Positions 48,858 through 58,563 of a stretch of 64,000 nt of DNA are shown here, piece by piece. The notes beneath the pieces are model-generated. The model did no database searches and was not told the DNA's origin. It saw only the letters and a program-made list of their open reading frames with translations. Every line of letters starts with the position of its first letter. Position 1 is the first letter of the stretch. The translations under genes and the position numbers were made by a program. This DNA is from Sphingomonas carotinifaciens (lineage in GTDB: Bacteria; Pseudomonadota; Alphaproteobacteria; Sphingomonadales; Sphingomonadaceae), in contig NZ_WSUT01000005.1 in assembly GCF_009789535.1 (NCBI RefSeq), forward strand, positions 62,001-126,000, in the 5' to 3' direction.

Positions 48858-51662
48858 TCAGAACCGGGTGCGCAGCGTCAGGCCATAGGTGCGCGGTTCG
48901 CCCAGATAGGAGGTGAAGATCTGGTTCCCCACCCCGCCGAAGCGCTGCACCTGCCCTTGCGATCCGGCACCCTGGAACGGCGCGTTGAAGGCGACCTGCT
49001 GATAGTCCTGATCGAACAGGTTCATCACCCACGCCTCCACCGCCCAGGCACGGTTGGGCCCGCGCAGGCCGATGCGCGCATTGGCGACGAAGAAGCCGTC
49101 CTGCTCCTTTTCGAAGAACAGATCCGACCCGGTGTTATAGTCCGAACTCATCCGGCCATCGGCGTAGAACAGCGCCGACAACCCGGAAGATCCAAGCTCC
49201 GGCGTCCAGCTCGCCGACAGGGTGACGACGTTGCGCGGCGCGTTCGACAACTGGTTGCCGGGCAACAGGAACAGCGCGGGGTCCAGCGGCGCCCCGGCGG
49301 CACTGCCCACCAGATTGCGGCGCAGGCGCGTGTCGGCAAAGGTATAGCCCATGTTGACCGAGAAGTTGCGCGCCGGATACAGGCCCGCCTCCACCTCGAC
49401 ACCCTGGCTGCGCACGCCGAACTTCACGTCGGACGTACAGGCGCCAGTCGTGGCGCTGGCGTCGCGATCGCCGCCGTTCAGGCTGGTCGAGCAACTGCCG
49501 ATATTCTCCACCACGAAGTTGGTGCCGTTGAAGGTGTTCAACTGGAAGTTGTCGAAGTCGGAGCGGAAGGCGGCGACGTTCAGCGTGAAATCGGCCGAGG
49601 TGAATTTGAAGCCCGCTTCATAGGCATTCACCAGTTCGGGGTCGAAGCGCAGGTTGCGCACATCGGCATTGCTGCGCGGGAACAGCGCGGTGCCGAGGTC
49701 GGACCGGTCGAGATTATATCCGCCCGCCTTGTACCCGCGCGAATAGCTGGCATAGACCAGCCAGTTGTTGTTCGGCTTCCACGACAGGACGCCGGTGCCG
49801 GTCAGTTGATCCTCCTTGAAGGAGTCGTTCAGGTTCAGCGCGTTGAGCGCGGACGAACTGTTGCCGGTACAGCCAAGCGTGATGATGCCGCCGGCCAGGC
49901 TGGCCAGCGCCGGATTGGCGAGCAGGCCGCCCAGGCCACCCTGCGCGGTGCCCGCCTGAAGCTGCGGACACAGGGTGTTGGTGTTGTTGAAGAACGCGCG
50001 GAACGCCTTTTGCTCGCGTGTGTAGCGCAGGCCGGCGGTGATGCTGATCGTATCGGTCAGGCGGAAGATGTTGTGGGTGAACGCGGCGTAATTCTCGCTG
50101 TCCTGATAATAATCGGCGCGGGTATCGCCCAGATTGTTGAGCGTGGACAGGCGGCGCAGATTGCCGATGATCAGCGGCGCGGCGGCACCGAGCTGCTGGG
50201 TCAGCGCGCCCTGCCCGATGGGGCTGAGACAGCCGGAGCCGGGCGTGGTGCTGCGCAGGGCAGCGGCAGGGTTCACCGTGGCGACGATGCGGCAGGCGGC
50301 GAACAGGCCGTACTGGCTGCCGAACTGCAGATTGTCGCGCACCACCAGGTCTTCGTTGGAATAGAAGCCGCCGACCAGCCAGTCGAGCTTGCCGTCGAAG
50401 GCCGAGCCTTGCAGGCGCAGTTCCTGGGTAAAGGTGTGGAACTGGCGGAACGCGTTGCCGTCATCGTCCCGGTAGCCGATGTCGAGGCTGCCATAATCGA
50501 TATCGGCGGCGTTGCCCGACTTGTATTCGCGATATGCGGTGATCGAGGTCAGCGAAGCGCCGCCCAGATTCCAGTCGATCTGCATCGACCCGCCATAATC
50601 CTTGGTGACGTTGCCGTAAGCCCGGCCCGGCGAGTTGGCGATGCGCCGGTTATAGGGATCGCCCGCACTCGGGAACACGGCGCCGAGCTGTTGCATCACC
50701 TGCACGATGCGGTTGCCCGCCGGGTTGATCGCGAAGTCGCCGGGCACGCCGGGGGTGGGATCGATCTTTTCGCGCAGGTCGACATAGACCGCGCCGCAGC
50801 ACTTTTCGTCGCGGCGGGTGAAGTCGCCGATCAGGCGCACCGCGATGTCGCTGGACGGCTCGAACAGCAGCTGCCCGCGCACGAAATAACGGTTGCGGTC
50901 GTTGTAATCGGTATTGTTGACGACATCGTACAGGAAGCCGTCACGCTTGTTGAACACTCCGTCGATGCGGAAGGCGAGCATGTCGGGAATGATCGGCCCG
51001 GTCACCGCACCCGCCAGCCGGACATTGTTGTAATTGCCGTAGGTCGCCTCGCCATAGCCGCCAAAGGTGTAGGACGGCGCCTTGGTGATGATGTTGATCA
51101 GGCCGGCAGACGCGTTGCGGCCGAACAGCGTGCCCTGCGGTCCGCGCAGCACCTCGATCCGGTCGACCTCGCCCAGATCGTTCAGGCCGGAGCCGGTACG
51201 GCTGCGATAGACCCCGTCGATGAACACCGCCACCGAGCTTTCCAGGCCGGGATTGTCGCCCACCGTGCCGATACCGCGAATACGCGCCGATGCGTTCGCC
51301 TCGCTGCCCGTCGAGGATACCAGCAGCGACGGCGCCAACTGGCCCAGCGCGCGAATGTCGGTGGCGCCGGAATTCTGCAGCGACTCCTGGCCGATCGCGG
51401 ATACCGCGATCGGCACGTCGGACAGTCGTTCGGCACGGCGGGTGGCGGTCACCACGATATCGCCGGCGTTGAGCGGCGCCTGTGCGGCGGCGCGCGTCGT
51501 GTCGGCATCGGTCGCGTCGCTGGTCTGCTCGCCGACCGCGGCGTTGGCGGTGCCCTGGGCCGGCACCTGGGCCTCGGCGGGCGTGGTGGGAACATCCTGC
51601 GCCGAGGCGGGAACCGCAATGGCAAAGGTGGCGGCAGATAGCAGGAACGCACTCGCGCGCAT
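48858..51662 (-). CDS. TonB-dependent outer-membrane receptor
   Basis: A protein of about 934 aa with a signal peptide, a low-complexity linker (TSDATDADTTRAAAQAP), a plug domain with the TonB box-like DIVVTATRRAERLSDVPIAVSAIG and LRGPQGTLFGRNASAGLINIITKAPSYTFGGY, and a large beta-barrel ending in TYGLTLRTRF. This plug type is common in sphingomonads, where many such receptors exist; the ligand cannot be assigned. The start is probably the ATG at 51662 (a ribosome-binding site AGGAGA lies 10 bp upstream); a GTG at 51671 is closer to it but too near. It lies downstream of infC with a 258-bp gap. Confidence 0.93.
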   Translation of the reverse strand: MRASAFLLSAATFAIAVPASAQDVPTTPAEAQVPAQGTANAAVGEQTSDATDADTTRAAAQAPLNAGDIVVTATRRAERLSDVPIAVSAIGQESLQNSGATDIRALGQLAPSLLVSSTGSEANASARIRGIGTVGDNPGLESSVAVFIDGVYRSRTGSGLNDLGEVDRIEVLRGPQGTLFGRNASAGLINIITKAPSYTFGGYGEATYGNYNNVRLAGAVTGPIIPDMLAFRIDGVFNKRDGFLYDVVNNTDYNDRNRYFVRGQLLFEPSSDIAVRLIGDFTRRDEKCCGAVYVDLREKIDPTPGVPGDFAINPAGNRIVQVMQQLGAVFPSAGDPYNRRIANSPGRAYGNVTKDYGGSMQIDWNLGGASLTSITAYREYKSGNAADIDYGSLDIGYRDDDGNAFRQFHTFTQELRLQGSAFDGKLDWLVGGFYSNEDLVVRDNLQFGSQYGLFAACRIVATVNPAAALRSTTPGSGCLSPIGQGALTQQLGAAAPLIIGNLRRLSTLNNLGDTRADYYQDSENYAAFTHNIFRLTDTISITAGLRYTREQKAFRAFFNNTNTLCPQLQAGTAQGGLGGLLANPALASLAGGIITLGCTGNSSSALNALNLNDSFKEDQLTGTGVLSWKPNNNWLVYASYSRGYKAGGYNLDRSDLGTALFPRSNADVRNLRFDPELVNAYEAGFKFTSADFTLNVAAFRSDFDNFQLNTFNGTNFVVENIGSCSTSLNGGDRDASATTGACTSDVKFGVRSQGVEVEAGLYPARNFSVNMGYTFADTRLRRNLVGSAAGAPLDPALFLLPGNQLSNAPRNVVTLSASWTPELGSSGLSALFYADGRMSSDYNTGSDLFFEKEQDGFFVANARIGLRGPNRAWAVEAWVMNLFDQDYQQVAFNAPFQGAGSQGQVQRFGGVGNQIFTSYLGEPRTYGLTLRTRF

Positions 51663-51868
51663 CGGCTTCACTCTCCTGTCCTGAACCCGGCTGCCGGCTT
51701 TTGCCGATCCGCCTTTTCGTTTTTGTAGTTCGGGATCAGGCTACGTGCGCACCGGTGATAAAGTCTATCTATTTCGAAGATGGAGTATCGGATTTTTTGG
51801 TGTGTCACCGGGGCGCCACACCGGCTGGTTCGGCCATATCCGCAGCGGCGTCGATGGTGCCGCATACG

Positions 51869-51897
51869 AAAAAGGCGCCCGCATTGCTGCGCGCGCC
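51869..51897 (-). terminator. Intrinsic terminator of infC
   Basis: On the minus strand, GGCGC-x-CGCA-GCAA-TGCG-x-GCGCC forms a stem with one internal G-G mismatch, followed directly by TTTTTC. It starts 24 bp after the infC stop. This is the classical arrangement and should end the infC message before the TonB-dependent receptor gene. Confidence 0.8.
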
Positions 51898-51920
51898 CCG
51901 TTCGACGGATTCGCCGTGGC

Positions 51921-52454
51921 TTACTTGGGTGCCAGCACCATCAGCATCTGGCGGCCTTCCATACGCGGATAGGCCTCCACCTTGGCGACCTCGTTCACCT
52001 GCTCGGCGACGCGCTGAAGCACGTTCATGCCAAGCTGGCCGTGCGAAAGCTCGCGGCCGCGGAAGCGCATGGTGACCTTCACCTTGTCGCCCTCACCGAT
52101 GAACTCGACCACCTTCTTCATCTTGGTGTCATAGTCGTGATCGTCGATGTTCGGACGCATCTTGATCTCCTTGATCTCCTGCGTCTTCTGCGACTTGCGG
52201 GCGAGGTTCGCCTTTTTCTGCGCCTCGTACTTATACTTGCCGACGTCCAGGAACTTGGCGACGGGCGGGTCCGCGTTGGGCGACACCTCGACCAGGTCCA
52301 GGCCGACTTCCTGAGCCTGCGCGATCGCCTCGCGAGTGTACATCACGCCGAGATTCTCGCCCTCATGGTCGATCACGCGAACCTTCTGGCTCTGGATCCA
52401 CTCGTTGAAGCGGGGACCATTCATCGGCGGCGCCTGCATCGGGCGGCGCATCAT
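51921..52454 (-). CDS. infC: Translation initiation factor IF-3
   Basis: Controls start-codon selection on the 30S subunit. The protein is at least 177 aa, with the IF-3 N-terminal domain (VRVIDHEGENLGVMYTREAIAQAQEVGLDLVEVSPNADPPVAKFLDVGKYKYEAQKK) and C-terminal domain (EIKMRPNIDDHDYDTK...VTMRFRGRELSHGQLGMNVL). The first ATG is at 52454, but no ribosome-binding site precedes it. An AUA at 52466 lies 8 nt after a perfect AGGAG, which suggests that the true start is AUA (see findings). Other infC genes are known to use non-AUG starts for autoregulation. thrS lies upstream on the same strand. Confidence 0.93.
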   Translation of the reverse strand: MMRRPMQAPPMNGPRFNEWIQSQKVRVIDHEGENLGVMYTREAIAQAQEVGLDLVEVSPNADPPVAKFLDVGKYKYEAQKKANLARKSQKTQEIKEIKMRPNIDDHDYDTKMKKVVEFIGEGDKVKVTMRFRGRELSHGQLGMNVLQRVAEQVNEVAKVEAYPRMEGRQMLMVLAPK

Positions 52455-52496
52455 GGGAGGACGTATGGGTATTTCTCCTGTGGCAGTTGCCTTCTC

Positions 52497-52525
52497 AATA
52501 TAGGGCAAATGCGGTTGATTTGAAA
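52497..52525 (-). promoter_or_regulatory. Predicted infC promoter
   Basis: On the minus strand, TTTCAA (52520-52525) is followed after 17 nt by TATATT (52497-52502), a near-consensus -10 box with a weak -35 box. The leader to the proposed AUA start would be about 25 nt. The position just after the thrS terminator supports a separate promoter. Confidence 0.5.
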
Positions 52526-52535
52526 GATGGTGTGA

Positions 52536-52566
52536 AAAACTCCCTCTCCCCGTCGGGGAGAGGGAG
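52536..52566 (-). terminator. Intrinsic terminator of thrS
   Basis: On the minus strand, a 13-bp stem of CTCCCTCTCCCCG pairs with its complement across a very short loop and is followed by TTTTT. It begins 7 bp after the thrS stop. A related CTCCCC/GGGGAG hairpin lies at 61355-61369, so this family of hairpins may be reused in the genome. Confidence 0.8.
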
Positions 52567-52572
52567 CTTGGA

Positions 52573-54573
52573 TCACCGCAGATCCGGCGGGGTCGCCTCG
52601 CCCTTAAGCATCGCGACTGCCTCGTCCAGCGTCACGATCTCCTGCGCCTGGCTGCCGAGACGGCGGATGGCGACCTTGCCTTCCTCCGCCTCGCGCTTGC
52701 CGACGACCAGCAACACCGGCACCTTGGCCAGGCTGTGCTCGCGCACCTTGTAGTTGATCTTCTCGTTGCGCAGGTCGGTTTCGACGCGCAGCCCCGCGGC
52801 CCTCAGCGTTGCCGCCGCCTGCTCGGCATAGCCGTCCGCATCCGACACGATCGTCGCCACCACCGCCTGCACCGGCGCCAGCCAGAGCGGGAAGCGCCCG
52901 GCATGATGCTCGATCAGGATGCCGATGAAGCGCTCGAATGTCCCCAGGATCGCACGGTGCAGCATCACCGGCCGGTGCCGGTTGCCGTCCTCCGCGACAT
53001 AAGACGCATCGAGCCGCTCGGGCAGCACCCGGTCCGACTGGATGGTGCCCACCTGCCACGTCCGCCCGATCGCGTCGGTCAGGTGGAACTCCAGCTTGGG
53101 CGCGTAAAAGGCACCCTCGCCCGGCAATTCCTCGAACTTCGCCTTGATCGTCTCCGACAGGCTAGATTGCAGCACCGCACGGCGCAGCTCGTCCTCCGAC
53201 TGGTCCCACATCGCGTCCGAGCCGAAGCGCTTTTCCGGACGCAAGGCGAGCTTCACCGCATAATCCTCGAAGCCGAGGTCGCGGTACACCGAATCGAGCA
53301 ACTCGCAGAAGTTGCGCACTTCCTCGACCAGCTGGTCCTCGCGCACGAAGATATGCGCGTCGTCCTGGGTGAACTGGCGGACGCGCATGATGCCGTGCAG
53401 CGCGCCGTGCGGCTCGTTGCGGTGGCAGCAGCCGAATTCGGCCATGCGGATCGGCAGGTCGCGGTACGACTTGATCCCCTGACGGAAGATCAGGACATGC
53501 GCGGGGCAATTCATCGGCTTCAGCGCCATCAGGTCGGCATCGCCGGAAATGACCGCGCCCTCGTCCTCCGTGTTCGGGATCTCGTCGGGCACGACGAACA
53601 TGTTCTCGCGATATTTGCCCCAGTGGCCGGACTGCTCCCACTGGCGCGCGTCCATCAGCTGCGGGGTTTTCACCTCTTCATAGCCCGCCGCATCCAGTCG
53701 GCGGCGCATATAGGCCTCCAGCTGGCGCCACAGCATATAGCCCTTGGGATGCCAGAAGACCGACCCCTGCGCCTCCGACTGAAGGTGGAACAGGTCCATC
53801 TCCGCGCCGATCTTGCGATGGTCGCGCTTGGCGGCTTCCTCCAGCCGGGTCAGATGCTCCTGCAACTGCTTCTTGGTCAGCCAGCCCGTGCCGTAGATGC
53901 GGCTGAGCATCGCATTCGCCTGGTCGCCGCGCCAATAGGCGCCGGAAACGCGGGTCAGCTTGAACGCCGCCGGGTCCAGCTTGCCCGTGGTCGGCATGTG
54001 GGGGCCGCGGCACATGTCCAGCCACGCGCCCTGGCGATAGATGGTCAGTTCCTCGCCTTCGGGCAGTTCGGCCGCCCATTCCGCCTTGAACGTCTCGCCC
54101 TGCTCGGTCCAGCGGTCGATCAGATCCTGGCGCGACCAGACCTCGCGCACGAACGGCTCGTTGCGGGCGATGATGCGGCGCATCTCTTCCTCGATGGCGG
54201 GCAGGTCCTCGTCGGTGAACGGTCCGCGCTCGGGATTGGGGGCGAAATCATAATAGAAGCCGTCCTCGGTCGCCGGGCCGAAGGTGATCTGCGTGCCGGG
54301 AAACAGGTGCTGCACCGCCTCCGCCATGACGTGCGCGAAGTCGTGGCGGGCAAGCTCCAGCGCGTCGGCCTCGTCCTTGAAGGTGATGAGCGCAAGCTGC
54401 GAATCCCCGGCGAACGGCCGCGACAGGTCGCGCACCTCGCCGTCCACCCGCGCCGCGATCGCCGCCTTGGCGAGCCCCGGGCCGATCGCGGCGGCCACGT
54501 CCGCGGGCGTAGTTCCGGGCGCGACCTCGCGGACGGAACCGTCGGGCAGCGTGATGCGGAACATGGCGGACAT
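52573..54573 (-). CDS. thrS: Threonine-tRNA ligase
   Basis: Charges tRNA-Thr. The protein of about 666 aa has an N-terminal TGS domain ([27 protein letters not shown]), the editing domain ([19 protein letters not shown]...CRGPHMP), and the class II catalytic core with zinc ligands in MNCPAHV and the [35 protein letters not shown] motif. It ends with the anticodon-binding domain. The ATG at 54573 has an upstream AGAG; the ATG at 54564 is also possible. It is followed by its own terminator and then infC. Confidence 0.96.
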   Translation of the reverse strand: MSAMFRITLPDGSVREVAPGTTPADVAAAIGPGLAKAAIAARVDGEVRDLSRPFAGDSQLALITFKDEADALELARHDFAHVMAEAVQHLFPGTQITFGPATEDGFYYDFAPNPERGPFTDEDLPAIEEEMRRIIARNEPFVREVWSRQDLIDRWTEQGETFKAEWAAELPEGEELTIYRQGAWLDMCRGPHMPTTGKLDPAAFKLTRVSGAYWRGDQANAMLSRIYGTGWLTKKQLQEHLTRLEEAAKRDHRKIGAEMDLFHLQSEAQGSVFWHPKGYMLWRQLEAYMRRRLDAAGYEEVKTPQLMDARQWEQSGHWGKYRENMFVVPDEIPNTEDEGAVISGDADLMALKPMNCPAHVLIFRQGIKSYRDLPIRMAEFGCCHRNEPHGALHGIMRVRQFTQDDAHIFVREDQLVEEVRNFCELLDSVYRDLGFEDYAVKLALRPEKRFGSDAMWDQSEDELRRAVLQSSLSETIKAKFEELPGEGAFYAPKLEFHLTDAIGRTWQVGTIQSDRVLPERLDASYVAEDGNRHRPVMLHRAILGTFERFIGILIEHHAGRFPLWLAPVQAVVATIVSDADGYAEQAAATLRAAGLRVETDLRNEKINYKVREHSLAKVPVLLVVGKREAEEGKVAIRRLGSQAQEIVTLDEAVAMLKGEATPPDLR

Positions 54574-54716
54574 TATGCGACTCTCATGATGGAAGGATGC
54601 ACACGGCAAAGCCCGCGCGCGGGGGCCGTATAGGCGGATTGGCGCCTTTGGTCACGTCCCGCGTTTTGCCATCGGTTTTCGGTGAAATACTATGCGCGCA
54701 AAATCGTCTCCCGATC

Positions 54717-55532
54717 TCAGGCGATCCCGAACGGCACCAAACGGTTCGTCTGCGTATGACCGATCTCGGCGCGCCCCAGATAGGGCACCCCCATGTCCCC
54801 GCACCAGCGCCGGATCATGAACTCCAGGCTTTCGCCCCATTCGGGCTCGTTGGGCTGCACCGCGGTCACGCCCCCCAGACGGACGCCCGCCAGCCCCTTC
54901 AACTGCGTCGCATTGGCCATGGTGAACAGCAACCGGTCGACAGCGTACATCGGCTCCGACACTTCCTCGATCAGCAGCACATGGTCGGCAAGGTCGGGCA
55001 ACCACGGCGTGCCGATCAGCGCGGCCAGGATCGACAGGTTGAACGCCGCCGCCGGCCGCCCGTCCAGCCCGGGCTCCAGCCCCTGCCTGTCCCCCCGCGC
55101 CAGCCAGCCCAGCGACCGCGCCACCGTCACGTCCCCACCCTCCCGCCGGATATCGCTGGCCATCGGCCCATGCACCGGCCGCCCGATACCGCGCGCATAG
55201 AGCGCCCCCAGCACGAAGCCGAGGTCGGAATAGCCGATATAGGTCTTGTGCCGTGCCGCCGCGCCTAGGTTCGGCATCACCCGCGACAGGATACGGTTCG
55301 AGCCGTAGCCGCCGCGCAGGAACCAGATCGCGTCGATCCCCGGATCGTTGGCGAACTCCAGAAACGCCGACGCACGCCGCTCGTCCGACCCGGCGAAATG
55401 GCCGTCCGCCTCATAGCATTGCGGATGAAAGATCAGGTCGACCTCGGGATAGGCGATCGCGGCGAAGGCGCTGACCGGCGCTTCGGCCGCCGGGTTGCCG
55501 ATGCTGGACGGCGCCAGGATGCCGATTTTCAT
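54717..55532 (-). CDS. ldcA: LD-carboxypeptidase (S66 family)
   Basis: Removes the terminal D-alanine from murein tetrapeptides during cell-wall recycling. The 271-aa protein has the nucleophile Ser in YIGYSDLGFVLGALYARG, a catalytic Glu in LLIEEVSEPMYAVDRL and the His in EIGHTQTNRLVPFG, in the order of family S66. No signal peptide is visible, so it acts in the cytoplasm. The start at 55532 matches the usual MKIGILAPSS beginning. It is divergent from a Mur-ligase gene, 66 bp away, and the pair makes functional sense as recycling enzymes. Confidence 0.9.
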   Translation of the reverse strand: MKIGILAPSSIGNPAAEAPVSAFAAIAYPEVDLIFHPQCYEADGHFAGSDERRASAFLEFANDPGIDAIWFLRGGYGSNRILSRVMPNLGAAARHKTYIGYSDLGFVLGALYARGIGRPVHGPMASDIRREGGDVTVARSLGWLARGDRQGLEPGLDGRPAAAFNLSILAALIGTPWLPDLADHVLLIEEVSEPMYAVDRLLFTMANATQLKGLAGVRLGGVTAVQPNEPEWGESLEFMIRRWCGDMGVPYLGRAEIGHTQTNRLVPFGIA

Positions 55533-55598
55533 GAATGCCTTGTTCCCCGCACGCGCCAAGCGGTTGCCCCGCGACCGAAACGCCGATAGCGCGCCGCC

Positions 55599-56993
55599 AT
55601 GGACGACGGCAATTCCTGTTTCCTGGTGGGCATCGGCGGTTCGGGCATGATGCCGCTGGCGATGATCCTGCGGGCCAAGGGCAAGACGGTGGCGGGCTCC
55701 GACCGGGGGCTGGATCAGGGGCGCGTGGCCGCCAAGTTCGATGCGTTGCGACGCGCCGGCATCGCGCTGTTCCGCCAGGACGGATCGGGCGTCACCGCGC
55801 CCGACCAGATAGTGATCGCCTCCGCCGCGGTGGAGGAAAGCGTTCCCGATATCGTCGCCGCCAACCACCTGGGCTGCCCCCGCCGCACCCGTGCGCAGAT
55901 GCTTGCCGAACTGTTCAACGCCGCCCCCCTGCCCATCGGCGTCGCCGGCACCAGCGGCAAGTCCACCGTCACCGGCATGATCGCCTATATCCTCCACACG
56001 CTCGGGCGCGACCCCACCGCGATGAACGGCGCGGTGATGAAGAACTTCGTCGCCCTCGACGCCCCATTCGCCAGCGCACTGGTCGGGCGCGGCGACGCGT
56101 TCGTCAGCGAAGTGGACGAAAGCGACGGCTCCATCGCGCTTTATCGCCCGCGCATCGCGGTCCTCAACAATGTCAGCCTCGACCATAAGGGGCTGGACGA
56201 GCTGCGCGCGCTGTTCTCCGGCTTTGCCGGCCATGCGACGCGCGTCGTCGCCAATGCCGGCGATCCGGAAACCGCGGCGTTGCTGGCAGGCCTGCCGAAC
56301 GTCACCACCTTCGCGGTGGAGGGCGAGGCCGATCTGGTCGCCGAGGCCCTGATCCCTGAGCCCTTCGCGATCGGCTTCCACCTGGTCATGGGAAACACAC
56401 GGCTGCCCGTGCATCTGTCAGTGCCCGGCCGGCATAACGTATCGAACGCGCTCGCCGCGATCGGCGCTTGCGTCGCCGCAGGCGTTCCGATCGAAGATGC
56501 CGCCCGCACGATCCAGGGCTTTACCGGCCTGCGTCGACGCTTCGATCTCGTCGGCACAGCCGGCGGCGTGTCGGTGATCGACGATTTCGGCCACAACCCG
56601 GACAAGATCGCCGCGACGCTGGACACGCTGCACGCCTTTCCCGGTCGGCTGCTCGTCCTGTTCCAGCCGCACGGCTATGGCCCCCTGAAGATGATGGGCG
56701 ACGAACTGATCCGCACCTTCGCCGAACGCCTGGCCCCCGACGACCTGCTGGTCCTGCCCGATCCGGTCTATTTCGGCGGCACCGTCACCCGCGACGTCGG
56801 CAGCGGCGACATCGTCGCGGGCATCCGCGCGGCAGGCCGCGACGCGCACCACATCGCCGACCGCGCCGCCGCCGCCGACCGCCTGATCGCCGAGGCGCGG
56901 ACCGGCGACCGCATCATCGTGATGGGCGCGCGCGACGACACGCTCAGCCTGCTCGCCGCCGACATGGTGGAGCGATTGGCCACGCGCAGCTAG
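55599..56993 (+). CDS. Mur ligase family protein (Mpl/MurC-like)
   Basis: A 464-aa ATP-dependent ligase. The N-terminal nucleotide-binding part has VGIGGSGMMPLA, the P-loop is GVAGTSGKSTVTGM, the central domain has VSEVDESDGS and NVSLDHKG, and the C-terminal domain has DDFGHNPDKIAATL where MurC usually has DDYGHHP. Its place next to an LD-carboxypeptidase and its solitary position (no dcw genes around) suggest a role in muropeptide recycling like Mpl rather than the main MurC, but the substrate cannot be told from sequence alone. Confidence 0.8.
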   Translation: MDDGNSCFLVGIGGSGMMPLAMILRAKGKTVAGSDRGLDQGRVAAKFDALRRAGIALFRQDGSGVTAPDQIVIASAAVEESVPDIVAANHLGCPRRTRAQMLAELFNAAPLPIGVAGTSGKSTVTGMIAYILHTLGRDPTAMNGAVMKNFVALDAPFASALVGRGDAFVSEVDESDGSIALYRPRIAVLNNVSLDHKGLDELRALFSGFAGHATRVVANAGDPETAALLAGLPNVTTFAVEGEADLVAEALIPEPFAIGFHLVMGNTRLPVHLSVPGRHNVSNALAAIGACVAAGVPIEDAARTIQGFTGLRRRFDLVGTAGGVSVIDDFGHNPDKIAATLDTLHAFPGRLLVLFQPHGYGPLKMMGDELIRTFAERLAPDDLLVLPDPVYFGGTVTRDVGSGDIVAGIRAAGRDAHHIADRAAAADRLIAEARTGDRIIVMGARDDTLSLLAADMVERLATRS

Positions 56994-57046
56994 CGCCCCG
57001 CGCAGGCGTTGCCTTCGCCGTCCCCGCTCCCGTAGAAGCACGGGCC

Positions 57047-57769
57047 ATGACGACGCCTCAACGCCCCCGCCTCGCCTATCATCACACCCCCGGCACCGGT
57101 CCCACGATCGTGTTCCTGCCGGGCTATGCCTCCGACATGCAAGGTTCCAAGGCGCTCGCGCTGGAGGCATGGGCGCGCGGGCAGGGGCGTGGCTTTCTGC
57201 GCTTCGACTATGGCGGCTGCGGCCAGTCCGAAGGCGCGTTCGAGGATCAGTCGCTGGCCGACTGGCGCGATGATGTCTGCGCCATGCTGGACGATGTGGC
57301 GCAAGGACCCGTGGTACTGGTCGGCTCGTCGATGGGCGGCTGGCTGATGCTGCTGGCCGCCAGGGCGCGAGCGGAGCGGGTAAAGGCGCTGGTCGGCATC
57401 GCGCCCGCCCCCGACTTCACCGACTGGGGCTTCACCATGGAGGAGAAGATGGCGCTGTTGCAGCAGGGCCGCATCACCCGCGCCAACCCTTATGGTCCGG
57501 AACCGACGCTCTACACCCGCCATTTCTGGTCGTCGGGTGAGGCCAATCGCCTGATGTTCGGCGAGATCGCCTTCGACGGCCCGGTCCGCTTCCTGCAAGG
57601 CCAGCAGGACAAGGACGTGCCGTGGCAGCGCACCGTGCGGCTGGCCGAGTTGATCCGTTCAGCCGATGTGCAGACGCTGCTCGTCAAGGACGGCGACCAC
57701 CGGTTGTCGCGGGAAGGGGACATCGCCCTTCTCGTCCGCGCCGTCGAGGATGTTCTGGCCCACTTATGA
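57047..57769 (+). CDS. Alpha/beta hydrolase (ABHD10-like)
   Basis: The 240-aa protein has the nucleophile elbow GSSMGG, an upstream FLPGYASDMQG oxyanion-type strand, RFDYGGCGQSEG, and a late GDHRLSRE with the catalytic His. Aspartate of the triad is probably in LQGQQDKDVPW. It resembles ABHD10/mycophenolic acid acyl-glucuronide esterase-like bacterial proteins. The ATG at 57047 is chosen over the long upstream open frame, which is a shadow of the Mur ligase gene. Its stop overlaps the start of the TPR gene. Confidence 0.87.
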   Translation: MTTPQRPRLAYHHTPGTGPTIVFLPGYASDMQGSKALALEAWARGQGRGFLRFDYGGCGQSEGAFEDQSLADWRDDVCAMLDDVAQGPVVLVGSSMGGWLMLLAARARAERVKALVGIAPAPDFTDWGFTMEEKMALLQQGRITRANPYGPEPTLYTRHFWSSGEANRLMFGEIAFDGPVRFLQGQQDKDVPWQRTVRLAELIRSADVQTLLVKDGDHRLSREGDIALLVRAVEDVLAHL

Positions 57770-58449
57770 TCCTGCCCCTGCTGCTCGCCCTCGCCACGCA
57801 GGCCGGCGCATCCTGCGCGACCGAGCCGAAGGACCCGACCCCGGCCGCACGCGCCGCGGCGACGCAGTGCCGCGGGCTGGCATTGGCCGCGGGTAAAAAT
57901 TGGTCGGGTGCCGCGCAGGCGTTCGAACAGGCGGCGGCCCTGGCGCCGCGCGACCGCGCCGCCGCCTATTGGGCGCAGGCCGGCAATGCCTGGCTGGCCG
58001 GCGGCGATACGTTCAAGGCGAAGGCGGCGCTCGACCACGCGCTTGCCGCCGGCACGCTGAGCGGCCTCGATCTGGGCGAGGCGCAACTGGATCATGCCCG
58101 CGTGCTGGTTGCGGAGAACGACCTTGCCGGCGCCCGCACCGACCTCAACGCCGCACTGGCCAACGCTCCGGAGGACCCGCTGGCATGGCTGCTGTCGGCG
58201 ACACTGGCGCGGCGGATGGGCGACCTGCCGCGTGCCAAGGCCGACATCGCCCACGCGCTGGAACGGGCGAGCGACGATGCCTCGGTACAGCTTGAGGCCG
58301 GCAACATCGCCGCCCGCGACGGCGACGAGGCGGGCGCCCGCGCCGCCTGGACCATGGCGATGCGGATCGCTCCCACCGCGCCCGCAGGTATCAGCGCGCG
58401 GGCAGCCCTGTCGCAATTCGGCCCGATCCCCTCGACGGTGACGCGGTAG
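57766..58449 (+). CDS. Secreted TPR-repeat protein
   Basis: The 227-aa protein has a short signal peptide (MILPLLLALATQAGAS) and about four tetratricopeptide-like helix pairs (KNWSGAAQAFEQAAALAPRDRAAAYW, NDLAGARTDLNAALANAPEDPLAWL and similar). Its start overlaps the hydrolase stop (ATGA). It should be periplasmic; function unknown. It is the last plus-strand gene before the convergent SIMPL protein gene, with palindromic element D in the gap. Confidence 0.8.
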   Translation: MILPLLLALATQAGASCATEPKDPTPAARAAATQCRGLALAAGKNWSGAAQAFEQAAALAPRDRAAAYWAQAGNAWLAGGDTFKAKAALDHALAAGTLSGLDLGEAQLDHARVLVAENDLAGARTDLNAALANAPEDPLAWLLSATLARRMGDLPRAKADIAHALERASDDASVQLEAGNIAARDGDEAGARAAWTMAMRIAPTAPAGISARAALSQFGPIPSTVTR

Positions 58450-58471
58450 AAGCGGACTGCGTTCCCATCAT

Positions 58472-58532
58472 CCGTTCGTGTCGAGTAGAGATCGGGTAGC
58501 TCCGAAGGAGCGTCGAGAACTCGTATCGAGAC
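58472..58532 (+). repeat. Palindromic dispersed element, copy D
   Basis: Starts CCGTTCGTGTCGAG and ends GTATCGAGACA. The central hairpin has a different sequence, GCTCC-GAA-GGAGC, and the second stem is GAG/CTC, both still paired. The second TCGA block is TCGG here. It lies between the converging TPR and SIMPL genes. Compensating changes in both stems compared with copies A-C argue that the fold is conserved. Confidence 0.85.
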
Positions 58533-58563
58533 AGGGCCGCATGGTCGGACCGGCCCGCCGTCG

